Below the pieces are notes generated by a model that was given only the letters and a program-made list of their open reading frames with translations, did no database searches and had not been told where the DNA came from. Positions 1-10,564 of a stretch of 64,000 nt of DNA are shown in pieces (the stretch's first letter is position 1; each line of letters opens with the position of its first letter). Origin of the DNA: Dendrobium chrysotoxum (lineage: Eukaryota > Streptophyta > Magnoliopsida > Asparagales > Orchidaceae); assembly GCA_019925795.1 (NCBI GenBank), contig CM034298.1, positions 27,705,556 through 27,769,555 of the forward strand. Reading direction: 5' to 3'. The translations under genes and the position numbers were made by a program.

Positions 1-221
1 CTAGTGCCATATGCATTTCAAAGAATCCTATTCAGCAATCTAGAACTAAGCACATTGACATAAGACATCATTTTATTAAAGATCATGAAGCAAAAGGGGA
101 AATTGAATTACATCATGTTGCTACTAAGGATCAACTTGCAGATATTTTCACAACACTACTAACTTTTGACACATTTACCATTTTAAGGATAAGGCTAGGT
201 GTGATTGATCTTAATGCATAA
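1..221 (+). pseudogene. Element A1: 3' end of copia pol (RNase H C-terminus)
   Basis: The window opens inside the RNase H domain of a SIRE-type Ty1/copia polyprotein. The frame reads residues like SAICISKNPIQQSRTKHIDIRHH, then a KGEIELHHVATKDQLADIFTT block and a LGVIDLNA end with TAA at 219-221. The DQLADIFT aspartate is the last catalytic residue of copia RNase H. The rest of pol lies left of the window. The sequence is nearly identical to 23087-23307 in A2. No start codon is present, so it is only a fragment. Confidence 0.9.
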
Positions 222-995
222 TTAAAATTTTTACAAACTTATTTTGTGTGTGATTGTATGTTTATTTATGTCAAGTATGTGTTGTATTAGTTAAATGCTT
301 TGTTCTATTTTTGTTTATTTTTAGTCTTTATTTTTTTATTGTTTGTACTTTAATAAAAAAAGAAGGAAGTGTGAAAATATTTTGCTTGGAAGTTTTCTGA
401 GTTTTTCCTTGTACTGTCTTTTTGTTCTGTTCGTACTGTATGAAATTATTACGTATAATATGAATTCTATAGCGTATACATGAAAGATTCTGAGCTGAAG
501 AGATGAAACTATTTTTTCTAACATTTCGTACTGTATGATGACATCATTGTACTGTACGATTAAAGTAGTTTTATTTGTACGAATGTGGACAGTTTTTCAG
601 GTGTTGTCAGTTATTACTACTGATCGTACATATGAACTGGAAGTTCGTTTGTATGATCCTAGCTGTCGATTTTGGATAAGGATGAACCCAACCTCATAAA
701 ATGACCTTTAATTTTTTTTTATCGTCCCGGACGAACACCTCATCGTCGGTACGATCGGTTAGTCAAAAAGCCTGTACAAAATGACACCTCGGGAAGGGTA
801 GTTTACGAAAAGCCGTTACATTTTTGGCAATTTCTATTTATCTGTACGAAATTGAGTTCTTCCTGTATGATTTTTGATTTTATATGTACGATACAAATTT
901 CATACTGTACGATCAATAATTTGTTTTAAATAGAAAGGCATTTGATATTTTTCAATTACAACCACTTTCATAATCAAATCTTCTCGATTTTTGAA
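222..995 (+). promoter_or_regulatory. A1 spacer between pol and env-like gene, with dyads and a TATA-like site
   Basis: Noncoding spacer. From about 410 to 925 it holds degenerate short dyads (for example GTACTGTATGA and CATACTGTACGATC) and a CCCGGACGAAC/CATCGTCGGTACGATCGG pair. The last dyad ends near 913, followed by TTTTAAATAG at 924-933 and the env-like ATG at 996, 62 nt later. The same order (dyads, TATA-like box, 60-90 nt leader, ATG) occurs upstream of the env-like genes of A2, H and S. Promoter function is inferred. Confidence 0.5.
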
Positions 996-2094
996 ATGGC
1001 CAGTGGTAGCAGCAAACAAGGATGACTCTCTAGGGGTTCTTCTTCAAGATCTACTAGGGACGATAATTTTTTGAGTAGAGAAAATAAAGAAGAATTTGAG
1101 AGGTTTAGTGTTGCCACAATTACTACTTCTAGAGTTCTTTTGCAATGTGATATAAATTTTTCTGTCATGCCTCTTTTTGATTGTACCCAACTATCTTTCA
1201 TTCTGACTCTGATTCATACCAATAACCTTCTTAGCCAACATGAAAAAGAATCAATACCATACCATAATTTCCTCCTATGTCCTCAAACGATGTATCTAGA
1301 TTACTAAAGAGGAACTAGGGAATTATCTGCGTCTTAGGACTCTTGGTGTTAGAGCCCACACAATGACTTCAAGGGCTGACTATGATTGGACATATATGAA
1401 TCTGACCCTTAGAGGTGTAGAACAAGTGAGTCACCTTCCTTGAGTCTATACTTTAACTCAAAATGCTAGGATCATTCAGCATGTTTTAAGAAACTACATA
1501 ATTTCTAAGGCTGGTGATCGAGTAAATAAGACTCCTCTTTTATCCACTGTCACTTATCTTATCATGATTGAGACTCCTATTGATGAAGCCGAATTAATAA
1601 TGGACTATCTCTATACACTTTCTGATATTGTAAGTCCTCATAACAAGAGAAAGAAAAATGTGGCATTAGGATATTTGTTGACTAATGTTTTGGAGAAGAA
1701 GTACAACCTGGTCCATCCTGATCCTCCCACTGAATTGCCTATTTACTTTACCAATGCTTTGTTTAGAGCACTGTTTAATCAGGATCAAGGCTCAAAGGAA
1801 GATGATTCTGGGGGAGAAGGAGCACCTACTCCACCACCAGCAACTGCACCTGGACCAGATCAAAATTTTTATTAGGAAATGGTCCAGTGATTTGATAGAT
1901 TGGAAACTCACTTTGATCAATGATTTGATCAAATTGAGCCCATGATGAACCAGTAGGATGCTCGATATACAGAGGACATGGGGTGGATTCATGAACAATT
2001 TGATTCAATAAATGTAAATGTAGCTACAATAAATAGCTACTTCATAATGTTCACTCCTCCACCACCTCCAGATCAGGGCCCCTCAGGATTTTAG
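996..2094 (+). pseudogene. A1 env-like gene, decayed (plant transposon protein family)
   Basis: Remnant of the third gene of SIRE-type copia elements, which encodes a protein often called env-like and of unproven function. It starts MASGSSKQG and hits a TGA at codon 10. It then runs through several frames with further stops. The central part (1564-1875) matches the intact H protein at 49879-51018: compare ARIIQHVLRNYIISKAGDRV, TPLLSTVTYLIM and KKNVALGYLL with ARTIQHVLRSSVIPKVGDRI, TPLLSLTTYYIM and RRPNLALGHLI. The C-terminal proline-rich segment (PPPPPP) ends with TAG at 2092-2094. It is too damaged to be expressed whole. Confidence 0.85.
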
Positions 2095-3369
2095 ATGATT
2101 GTACTTCTGTTTTGTTTTTGTTGTGTCTACGTTGTTCCTCTAGGCTTGGATGTTTGCTGACTTGGTGTTTTGTTCTGATTGTACTTGCTACCTATTCTAA
2201 TTGTACATGTAGTGGTGTCTGTTCTATTTGATCTATTAGATGATGATATGTGATATGTTATGTATTTGATCTGATGTTAAATGAAAAGAACAAATCATGT
2301 TGTTTTTATGCATATTGTTATATGGATGAAATTGTTACTTGCAATGTTTTAAAAAAAAATTTCTCTCAATCAAACATAGTTGATTATCTTCAAAAAATGT
2401 TAGTCGAATTTGCTTTACTGTATTAATCTCTGTGCAAAATTTAATCTCTCAAAATGCTTAAATTATTTTATGACTTGGTGTTGATTAGAAGATCTAATTT
2501 ATATTCTTTAAATTGTCATGTATTACTTAGCTTAAATTTTTTCAAATTTGATGTCATACTTTTGCTATTATTTCTATCACAAAGTGTTCATTATTGTATT
2601 TGTGTCAAATGATTATGGTTTTGGAAAGATTTTTTTAAGTAGGAATAAAATGAGCCTAAAAATGAAAAGATGCACAAAATGTGCCACGAATATAAAATAT
2701 GTGCAATGTTCTCCAAATTATAAAGAGGCACAAAATTAGCCTAAAATTGATAAGATGCACAAGTATGCCATTCAATTTTAAATGATGCGCAATATCACCA
2801 ATCATTCTTTCCTTTATCATTTTCTCAATTACACTAAACAAAGATCATCACTATTGAATTAGAAAATTATTAATTTTATTTCATCATTTTTGCAACAGTT
2901 GTGGTTACTTAATCTGTCTATTACATTACTAACATAGATCAACTTCTCTTCTCTGTATTATTTTGTGATTTAAACTTTTGAGTCTTTACCCTTTGCATTC
3001 GATTTTAATACTGTAATTATACTTCATTTACCATTGTTTTAATAATCAACTATTTTTTATTTGAACTAGTTGAACTTTTCTCTTTTTATTGTTATCAAAA
3101 GGGGGAGTTATTTATTAATTTTTTGAGTTTGTCTGATTTGTATGTTTGTATGTGTTTGTGTATGTTTGTATGTTGTAGGAAATCCTACCCCTTGCTTGTA
3201 GGAAATCCTAGGGTTTAGGAACCCCTTCAATTATAGGAAAATTTTCCCCTTGTATTAAATTGATCATTCTTTGGAGGGAACTCATTTTTAGCGGGAGCTT
3301 AGGAGAAAATTTGTGTTCACTTATTAACTCAAATAATAGTTGTTTTGCCATCATCAAAAAGGGGGAGAT
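2095..3369 (+). other. A1 3' noncoding region with two polypurine tracts
   Basis: AT-rich stretch with no gene. It contains a repeat of the GATGCACAAAATGTGCC / GAGGCACAAAAT type (about 2645-2800), an upstream purine tract at 3097-3108, and a second tract at 3356-3369 that touches the 3' LTR. The second is the expected plus-strand primer. The first may be a spare, as in A2, E and H. Confidence 0.7.
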
Positions 3370-4420
3370 TGTTGAGATTTGTGCAAATCTGGTTATTCAA
3401 GTGATTTTTTAATATGAGTTTTTGATGATTACAAAATCTTATTATTTGATCTTATTGCTTGTTTATTGTTTCTCCAAACAAATATTGGAAATTCTATTCT
3501 ATGTATACTAACCTTTCATTTCAAGAAAAATCAAATTTTTCAGATAGTGGAAGACTTTAAATTGATTGAATTAGAGGATATTAGTCTTGGAGTCTGTACT
3601 GTTTTTCTTTCTTGAGTTTGGGAGATGTGATTGTAATTGGGTAATCATACACACACACACACACTTTTAGTTTCTCCTCTTAAAACCTACGAACCTGCTT
3701 GATTAAGTGCGAAATTTTTTTTTCTTAGTATAAATCATATAGTACGAAATGTTTTCATACATCATTTTCCAGAGTATGAAACTGGGCTTCCATGGATCAT
3801 ATGAGGTATCGTACGAGACAAACTATTCATTTTTTAATTATTCATACAGTAAGAAATATTTTCATACATCATTTTCCATAGTACAAAATAAGACTTCCAT
3901 GATTTGTATGAGGTATCATACGGGACAAACTATTCATTTTTTATTCGTACAGTATGAAATGTTTTCGTACATCATTTTCTAGAGTACGAAGTGGGGCTTA
4001 TATGGTTCATACGGGACATCGAACGGGATGAACTATTCATTTTTGAACTATTCATACAGTACGATATGGTTTCGTATTTAATTTTTTAGAGTATGAAATG
4101 GGCTTACATAGTTCATACAGGATATCGTACGGGACAAATAGTTCATTTTTTGAACTGTTCGTATGGGATGATTGTCGATCCTGCGGTACGATCCTGCTTC
4201 ATAAAACATGAAATTTTCAATTTTTGGACCATTTTTCTTGTCCTTTGAATAAAAGGTTCCTAAAAACTGACTATCAAACGAATCTTCTACAAATTTCTTC
4301 TTGAGAGAGGAAGGGAGAGTGATTAGGTAGAGTGTTTGGGAGTGAGTGTTGTGAGATCTTTGAAGAGAAAATTGTGAGGGGAATCACAAGGTTGCCCAAA
4401 GGTGAGGATCTCATTATTTG
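3370..4420 (+). repeat. A1 3' LTR, first part (interrupted by B1)
   Basis: Begins TGTTGAGATTTG directly after the polypurine tract, as the A2 5' LTR does at 16673. It has an AC microsatellite near 3650-3665 and many degenerate GTACGA/TCGTAC dyads. It stops at 4420, where B1 enters. The A2 5' LTR shows the unbroken sequence at this point (near 17785). The five bases before B1 are ATTTG, the likely target duplication; its second copy is not in this window. Confidence 0.88.
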
Positions 4421-6271
4421 TGTTGCAAATCTGGGTTTTAAGGACTATGATTTTGATGATAGCAAACATTTCTATTTCGGGTTGACTATTTAATATTTCA
4501 AGTTCGCATGAATAATTGCAAGTTCAAGCCATCCCAAGATCGAGTCAGTCTATTTTGTAATTAAGGTCCAATGTATTGTTTTCATCTTTATTGAGTCAAA
4601 TGTAATGTAAAGGATCCTCCAGCTATGTAACCTTCCACACACACACTCAGGGGGAGAGTTTTAGTGAGTTAGAGTTTCTATTTTTAATTTTTTATTCATA
4701 TCATCCTAGATGATATTCATATCATCCTGGCCGATCCAGTGAAAACAGAAACCTTAATTAGGGCATCTATGATAAGTCATTTTGATTAAGCAGATCGTCC
4801 TGGGCGATCACCATATCATACAGGATGATAGGCTCAAATCAAAAATTCTCAACTACCAGATTAAGTTAGGCAAGTTTTTAATTTTTAGGGATTTGGTCTA
4901 GTCGTCCTAGATGATCCTTAACAATCATGCCTAAATTAGTCTGGTGATTAAGGAAAGCAATTAATCCTAGATTTATATTATCATATCATCCTAGACGATC
5001 GCAAGATTGTCCTAGATGATACTTGTAAAATCCTGACTGTTCAGAGCAGTTCACCTAGATGACCAAAGCTGTGTATAGGATGATATTCCCAATTTTAAAC
5101 TAATCATACGGGATGATCTCGATATCGTCCCGGACGATCAAGTCATTTTAAGATCATCCAGAATGTGCAGTATGAACAGAGCTGTGTACAAGACAATTTT
5201 ACCATTTTTGAACTAATCGTACAGGATGATACATGGATCGTCTTGGAGGATTAAGTCATTTTGAGATCGTCCAGCACAAGTTCCCCTGGACGACCAGAGC
5301 TATCTTCTGGATGAAATTCTTGATTTACACTAATCATCCCGGACGATCACAGAATCATACGAGATGATATGAACAAATTTTGTCTATTATTCATCCAGAG
5401 GAACCAGATCATCTAGGCTGATACATGTGATTTTGAACTGATCGCACATGACTATCGACCGATAAACATGGATGATCGTTGATGACCAGTTGTAATTTAG
5501 GGCAATTTTTTAGCCCTTCTATTTAAAATTTTTTTCTTTCAACAAGAAAAATCTTTTTCCACTTTTCTTTCCAGAGAAAACCTTGAGAGAGAGAGAGAGA
5601 GCTTGGGAGAGAGAGAGAGGATCTTGTGAGCGAGAGTTTGTGAGGGATTCATAAAGGTTGCTCCAAGAAAGGATCTGAGTCATCTTCTCCCTTCATCATC
5701 TCTTATCTTATAGGTGTCTCTTTGAGAGGATCATTCGTAAGAAGATTCGGGTTCTCTGCTTGCTTCAGGAGGAAGCAAAAGGAGTCCAGGTTCTATGCCT
5801 GCTTCAGGAGGAAGCGAAAGGAGTCTAGGTTCTCTACTTGCTTCAGAAGGAAGCGAAAGGAGTTCAGGTTCTCTGCCTCACCGGGTTGGTGGAAAGGAGT
5901 TTTTGTACAGGCTTCTCCGCCTTGCTGTGGCAGTAAAAGGAGAGTCACTTAGTGTTAGTGCAATACTCGGAGGGGAGGCTCCGGGGAGTGGATGTAGGTT
6001 AAGTTGACCGAACCACTATAAAATCTGGTGTGCTCTTTCCAATTATTTTCTGCATTTATTTTCCTATTTATGATTGTGTGATTGTGAGTATTATTCTGTT
6101 ATTATTGAATATCTACACAACATTACATAACTGTAAAAGTTTTAAAATATTTAAAAAGATTTTCTAAATCATTATTTTGCTCTTGAATTTTTAAAACTAC
6201 TAATTCACCCCCCCCCCTTGGTTAGCCTCGGGTCTAGTTCACAAGGGCTTAACATCCCTATCGAACTTTCA
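4421..6271 (+). repeat. B1 5' LTR
   Basis: Starts TGTTGCAAATC and ends ACTTTCA just before a primer-binding site; 1851 bp. The U3 part (about 4690-5500) holds many decayed dyads of the ATCRTCC-N-RGAYGAT type. TATTTAAA lies at 5520-5527, then a GA-rich leader (5585-5620), a 39-bp hairpin array (5762-5891), CACTATAAAAT near 6013, and a C tract at 6208-6217. It belongs to the same LTR family as H. Confidence 0.88.
5762..5891 (+). repeat. B1 leader hairpin array (39-bp period)
   Basis: Four stem-loops spaced exactly 39 bp: GCTTC-AGGAG-GAAGC at 5762 and 5801, GCTTC-AGAAG-GAAGC at 5840, and CACC-GGGTT-GGTG at 5879. Each follows a GGTTCTCTGCC-like segment and is followed by AAAGGAG. The array is downstream of the TATA-like box, so it would lie in the RNA leader if that box is used. 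Confidence 0.75.
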
Positions 6272-6273
6272 AG

Positions 6274-6285
6274 TGGTATCAGAGC
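6274..6285 (+). other. B1 primer-binding site (initiator tRNA-Met)
   Basis: TGGTATCAGAGC, the standard plant complement to the 3' end of initiator tRNA-Met, starts two bases after the LTR end. Confidence 0.92.
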
Positions 6286-6327
6286 GGGATTCAAAAATTA
6301 AGTTTAAAAACTTTTGAATTTTGATCC

Positions 6328-6928
6328 ATGGCTAACTTTTGTAATCATAATACTACTGAAGGTTATCCAATTACACAACCACCACTGTTTGATAACATAC
6401 CTTTTGATTTTTGGAAAACTCACATGTCCACCTTTTTATAATTAATTGATTATCGCATGTGGATGCTTGTTAAGGATGTCTATGAAGCACCTTTTAGAAT
6501 GGTTAATAATGTTAAAATTGAACTGCCTTTTACTGATTAGACATTTGATGATCCTGATTTAGCACAACTGAATGCAAAATATTTGAACTTTTTTTTGTTC
6601 TTTAAAATCTGAAGATTACATGCGTGTTTCCACTTATATAACTGGTAAAGAAATCTGGGATAGATTATGCATTACTTATGAAGGTACATCTGAGGTTAAG
6701 CAATGTAGATTGAACATCTTACTTCATGATTATGAACTCTTTCGCATGAAACATAGTGAATCGATTTCTGAAATGTATATTAGGTTCACTCAAATTGTCA
6801 CTTCTTTACATGCTTTCGGAAGATAACTTACTAACTATGAAAAAGTGAATAAAATTCTGAGAAGTTTGCCTTCTTCTTTTGATGCCAAGATAACTACAAT
6901 TACTGAATTTAAAGATTTGAACACTTAT
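6328..6928 (+). pseudogene. B1 gag, truncated by C1
   Basis: Starts MANFCNHNTTEGYPI and shows the copia gag signature (PPLFDNIPFDFWKTHMSTF, YRMWMLVKD, TGKEIWDRLCITYEGTSEVKQ). In-frame stops occur near 6438 and 6538, with a frameshift close to 6600. The coding trace ends at 6928 after the ESKDLNTY-like segment, where the C1 LTR starts; the flanking CTTAT is the likely target duplication. No zinc knuckle or pol remains. Confidence 0.85.
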
Positions 6929-7991
6929 TATTGTGAATCTGGTATCAATGACTAAGATTTTGATGATAGCAAATATTTCTATTTCTTGTTGCCTATTTAA
7001 TCTTTCAGATTCGCAGGATCAATGGTAAGTTCAAGCCAGCCCAGGATCGAGTCAATCTATTTTGTAATTCAAGTCAATCAAACTCTTTTCATCTTTATTG
7101 AGTCAAATGTAATGTAAAGGATCCCCTACCTAAGTAACCTTGCACACATACACTCGAAGGGATTTTTTGAGTGATTTAGTGTTTCTCTTAAAGAAAATCA
7201 TACTGTATAATTTTTTCGTCGTACTGTATGGTAGGTCATTAATAAACAGGCTTGTGGTTAATTCTGAATGATTAGTTTTGAGAACTAATCATACTGTATA
7301 ATCCCTATCATATTGTACGACTTAAAAAACCTTAGTAGCCAGGACTATTTTTGTAAGATTTAAATTTTGAGTTTTTGAACTGATTATACCGTACGATGTC
7401 AATCGTACTGTATGATCATCTGAAATCTTGCCAAAATTATCTCCCATAATCAGCCAATTAAATCTTAGTTTCTTAAGTATATTTGATCATACTATACGAT
7501 GTCAATCGTACAGTACGATGGACATAGATGATTTTGGATCGTCCCGTAGATCATACCAGATGAAACTATGATTTTTATACTAATCATCTCGGATGAATTT
7601 TATATCATACCGGATGATGGACTGAAATGAACTAATCATACTTTATGAATCGTACAGTACGAAATGATGGACAGTGATGAATTTCATTCCTCCCATAGAT
7701 AATTTTGTACGAACAGTTGAGAATAAGTTGATCATAATGTATGATCTATAGATCATACTGTATGATCTATGGATCATACTATACGATGTTCGTAAAATTT
7801 GTGAACTATTCATTTGCATTCATACTGGATGACACTATTTTTGAATTGATCGTACTGTATGATATTGGATCGTACTATACGATCGGCATCATCAAATTGA
7901 ATTTTAAAGCACTTTTTGAGCCCTCCTTCTTAAGATCTCTTTTATTCAATCGTTGAGATCTTTTGCCACTTTCCTTTCTAGAGAAAATCTT

Positions 7992-8023
<32 letters not shown>

Positions 8024-8687
8024 GAGAGAGAGACAGGATCTTGTGAGGGGGTGTTTGTGAGGGATTCATAAAGGTTTCTCCAAGCAAGGATCTGAGTCGT
8101 ATTCTCCATTCATCGTCTCTTATCTTATCGGAATCTCTGTGGGAGGATCGTTCGCAAGAAGATCCAGGTTCTCTGCCTGCTTTAGGAGGAAGTGAAAGGA
8201 GTCCAGGTTCTCTGCCTGCTTCAGGAGGAAGCGAAAGGAGTCTAGGTTCTCCGCTTGCTTCAGGAGAAAGTGAAAGGAGTTCAAGTTCTCTGCCTCACCG
8301 GGTTGATGGAAAGGAGTTTTTGTACGGGCTTCTCCGCCTTGCTATGGGAGTAGAAGGAGAGTCCTTTAATGTTAGTGCAATAGCTGGAGGGGAGGCTCCG
8401 GGGAGTGGACGTAGGTCAAGTTGATCAAACCACTATAAAATCTAGTGTATTTTTTATGATTATTTTTCACATTTACTTTTCTGTTAATGATTGTATGATT
8501 ATGATTATTATTATGTTATCATTGAATATCTATACATTATCACATAACTGTAAAAGTTTTAAAACATTAAAAAAGATTTTTTAAATCATTATTTTGCTCT
8601 CGAATTTTTAAAACTATAAATTCACCCCCCCTCTTGGTTAGCCTCAGGACTAGTTCATAAGGGCTTAACATCCCTATCGAACTTTCA
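6929..8687 (+). repeat. C1 5' LTR
   Basis: Starts TATTGTGAATCTGG, which aligns base for base with the H start TGTTGCGAATCTGG, so the terminal TG has become TA. It ends ACTTTCA at 8687; 1759 bp. The U3 (7200-7900) carries ACTGT-type dyads such as ATCGTAC-T-GTATGAT, often in pairs a few bases apart. A (GA)n run lies at about 7990-8018, four leader hairpins at about 8172-8305, and a C tract at 8625-8631. Confidence 0.86.
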
Positions 8688-8689
8688 AG

Positions 8690-8701
8690 TGGGATCAGAG
8701 C
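8690..8701 (+). other. C1 primer-binding site, one mismatch
   Basis: TGGGATCAGAGC, one base away from the TGGTATCAGAGC of the other elements, two bases after the LTR end. The C2 copy (31783) has no mismatch, so the change arose after the duplication. Confidence 0.85.
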
Positions 8702-8743
8702 GGGATTCAAAAATTAAGTTTAAAAACTTTTGAATTTTGATCC

Positions 8744-10553
8744 ATGGCTAACTTTGGTAATCGTAATACTACTGAAGGTTATTCAATTAGACGACCACCA
8801 TTGTTTGATAACATACCTTTTGATTTTTAGAAAACTCGCATGTCCACTTTTCTTTAATTTATAGATTATCGCATGTGGATGCTTGTTAAGGATGGCTATG
8901 AAGCACCTTTTAGAATGGTTAATAATATTAAAACTTTACTACTTTTCACTGAATAGATGCTTGATAATTGGGAATAGCCCAACTGAATGCTAAATGTTTG
9001 AACTATTTTTTTTGTGCACTGAAATTTGAAGATTACATGTGTGTTTCTACTTGCACTACTGGTAAAGAAATTTGGGATAGATTATGCATTACTAATGAAG
9101 GCACATCTGAGGTTAAGCAATCTCAATTGAACGTCTTACTTCCCGACTATAAATTCTTTCACATGAAACCTAGTGAATCAATTTCTAAAATGTATACTAG
9201 GTTCACTCAAATTGTCACTTCTTTACATGCTTTAGGAAGATAACTTACAAACTATAAAAAGTGAACAAAATTCTGAGATGTTTGCCTTCTTTTTTTGATG
9301 CCAAGATAACTGTAATTATTGAATCCAAAGATTTGAACACTTATTCTATTGATAACTTACTTGGGTCACTCATTGCTTACGAGTAAGGAGTGAACCAACG
9401 ACAAATTAATGCAGGTGAGAAGAAGAGGGAGAAAATTGTGGCATTGAAGGCCAACGATACTGACACTGATACTTTCGGGTCTGATAGCACTGATGTTGCC
9501 TTAATCACTAGGTAATTCAAAAGCTTTCTAAGGAAGAAACATAAGAACTTTCAGAAATGGAACAAAGGTAAGAGTAGAAAAAATTTTAAAGGTTCATCTG
9601 ATACTGTTTGCTTTGAATGCAAGAAGCCTGGAAAAATAAAGGCTGATTGTCCTACAGTTAAGGATCACCCAAGTGAGGAGAACAGTGAGGAGAAACCCAA
9701 GTTCAGGAAGGATAAGAAATAGATTCAGAAGGCATTCTGGGCAAATTCTACATACGACTCCTCTGAGACTGAAGCTAAGGAGGAGACTACAAATTTGTGT
9801 CTGATGGCTGATGATCATCCTGGTCAGTCGGATCAAGAAGAGGTATGTGAGCTAACCTATGATCAATTGCTAGATGTTTTTGAGAAAATTTTTTCATCAT
9901 ATAGGAAACTTAAGAAAACACATGCCAGCCTAAAATTGGATTTCCTGAATTTGTAAAAAGAGCATGATGTTATGATTAAGGATCATTCTACACTTGATAG
10001 CAATCACATGTCCATACTTGATGAATTTGATGAATTAAACAAAAAGCATTCTGAACTAATTATTGAGCATGAGTCATTGAAAATATTACATGTTGATTTA
10101 GAAAAAGCTTATAAAGAACTGGACACCATGGCATGTAACTTAGCTAGTGATGAGCATTATTTGAAGTTTGAAATTACAAGTCTCACGAAGGAAACTGAAT
10201 TTCTAAGATTGAAAATTTATGCTTTTGAGAAAAATGAAAAACCTCCAACTTTTGGACAATTTTATGCACCTCCACCTTTTGAAGAATCTATTTCAAAATC
10301 ATTAAAGCATGTTTCATATACACCTAGGAAGAGGCACTATCACCCACGTAGATTAGTTAATCCTTTTCCTAGCGTTAAATGTTTTTCTTGTGGCATGTTA
10401 GGACATATCTCACACACCTGCACGATTCACCGTAGTACACATTGTGTATGGAGACCCAAATTGCATGCTTCATAACAGAGCACACATGCATTGCATTCTT
10501 CTTTTCATAAGAAGGAACCGAAACCTATTTGGATTCCTAAATCTAACGTTTGA
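8744..10553 (+). pseudogene. C1 gag, decayed
   Basis: Copia gag remnant starting MANFGNRNTTEGYSI. It keeps the core (TGKEIWDRLCITNEGTSEVKQ; FTQIVTSLHALGR), but stops occur near 8829, 8856 and 8956 and there is a one-base loss near 9255 that C2 shares. The first zinc knuckle reads CFECKKPGKIKADC, its histidine replaced by lysine. A coiled-coil-rich stretch (9972-10250) and a second intact knuckle, CFSCGMLGHISHTC, follow. The frame ends in tandem stops TGATGA at 10551. Confidence 0.85.
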
Positions 10554-10564
10554 TGATTTTATAG

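Noticed and set aside
1792..2008. Minus-strand ORFs over the A1 env-like remnant
   Set aside because: Overlap a recognisable + strand pseudogene and lack any domain.
5722..5952. Arg/Ser/Cys-rich ORF in the B1 LTR as a gene
   Set aside because: It is a reading of the 39-bp leader repeat in one frame; it varies between copies and has no known relative.
6013..6022. CACTATAAAAT near the LTR end as the sole TATA box
   Set aside because: It is conserved and cannot be excluded, but the GA-rich leader and the TATTTAAA box after the dyads, repeated before env, fit transcription start better.
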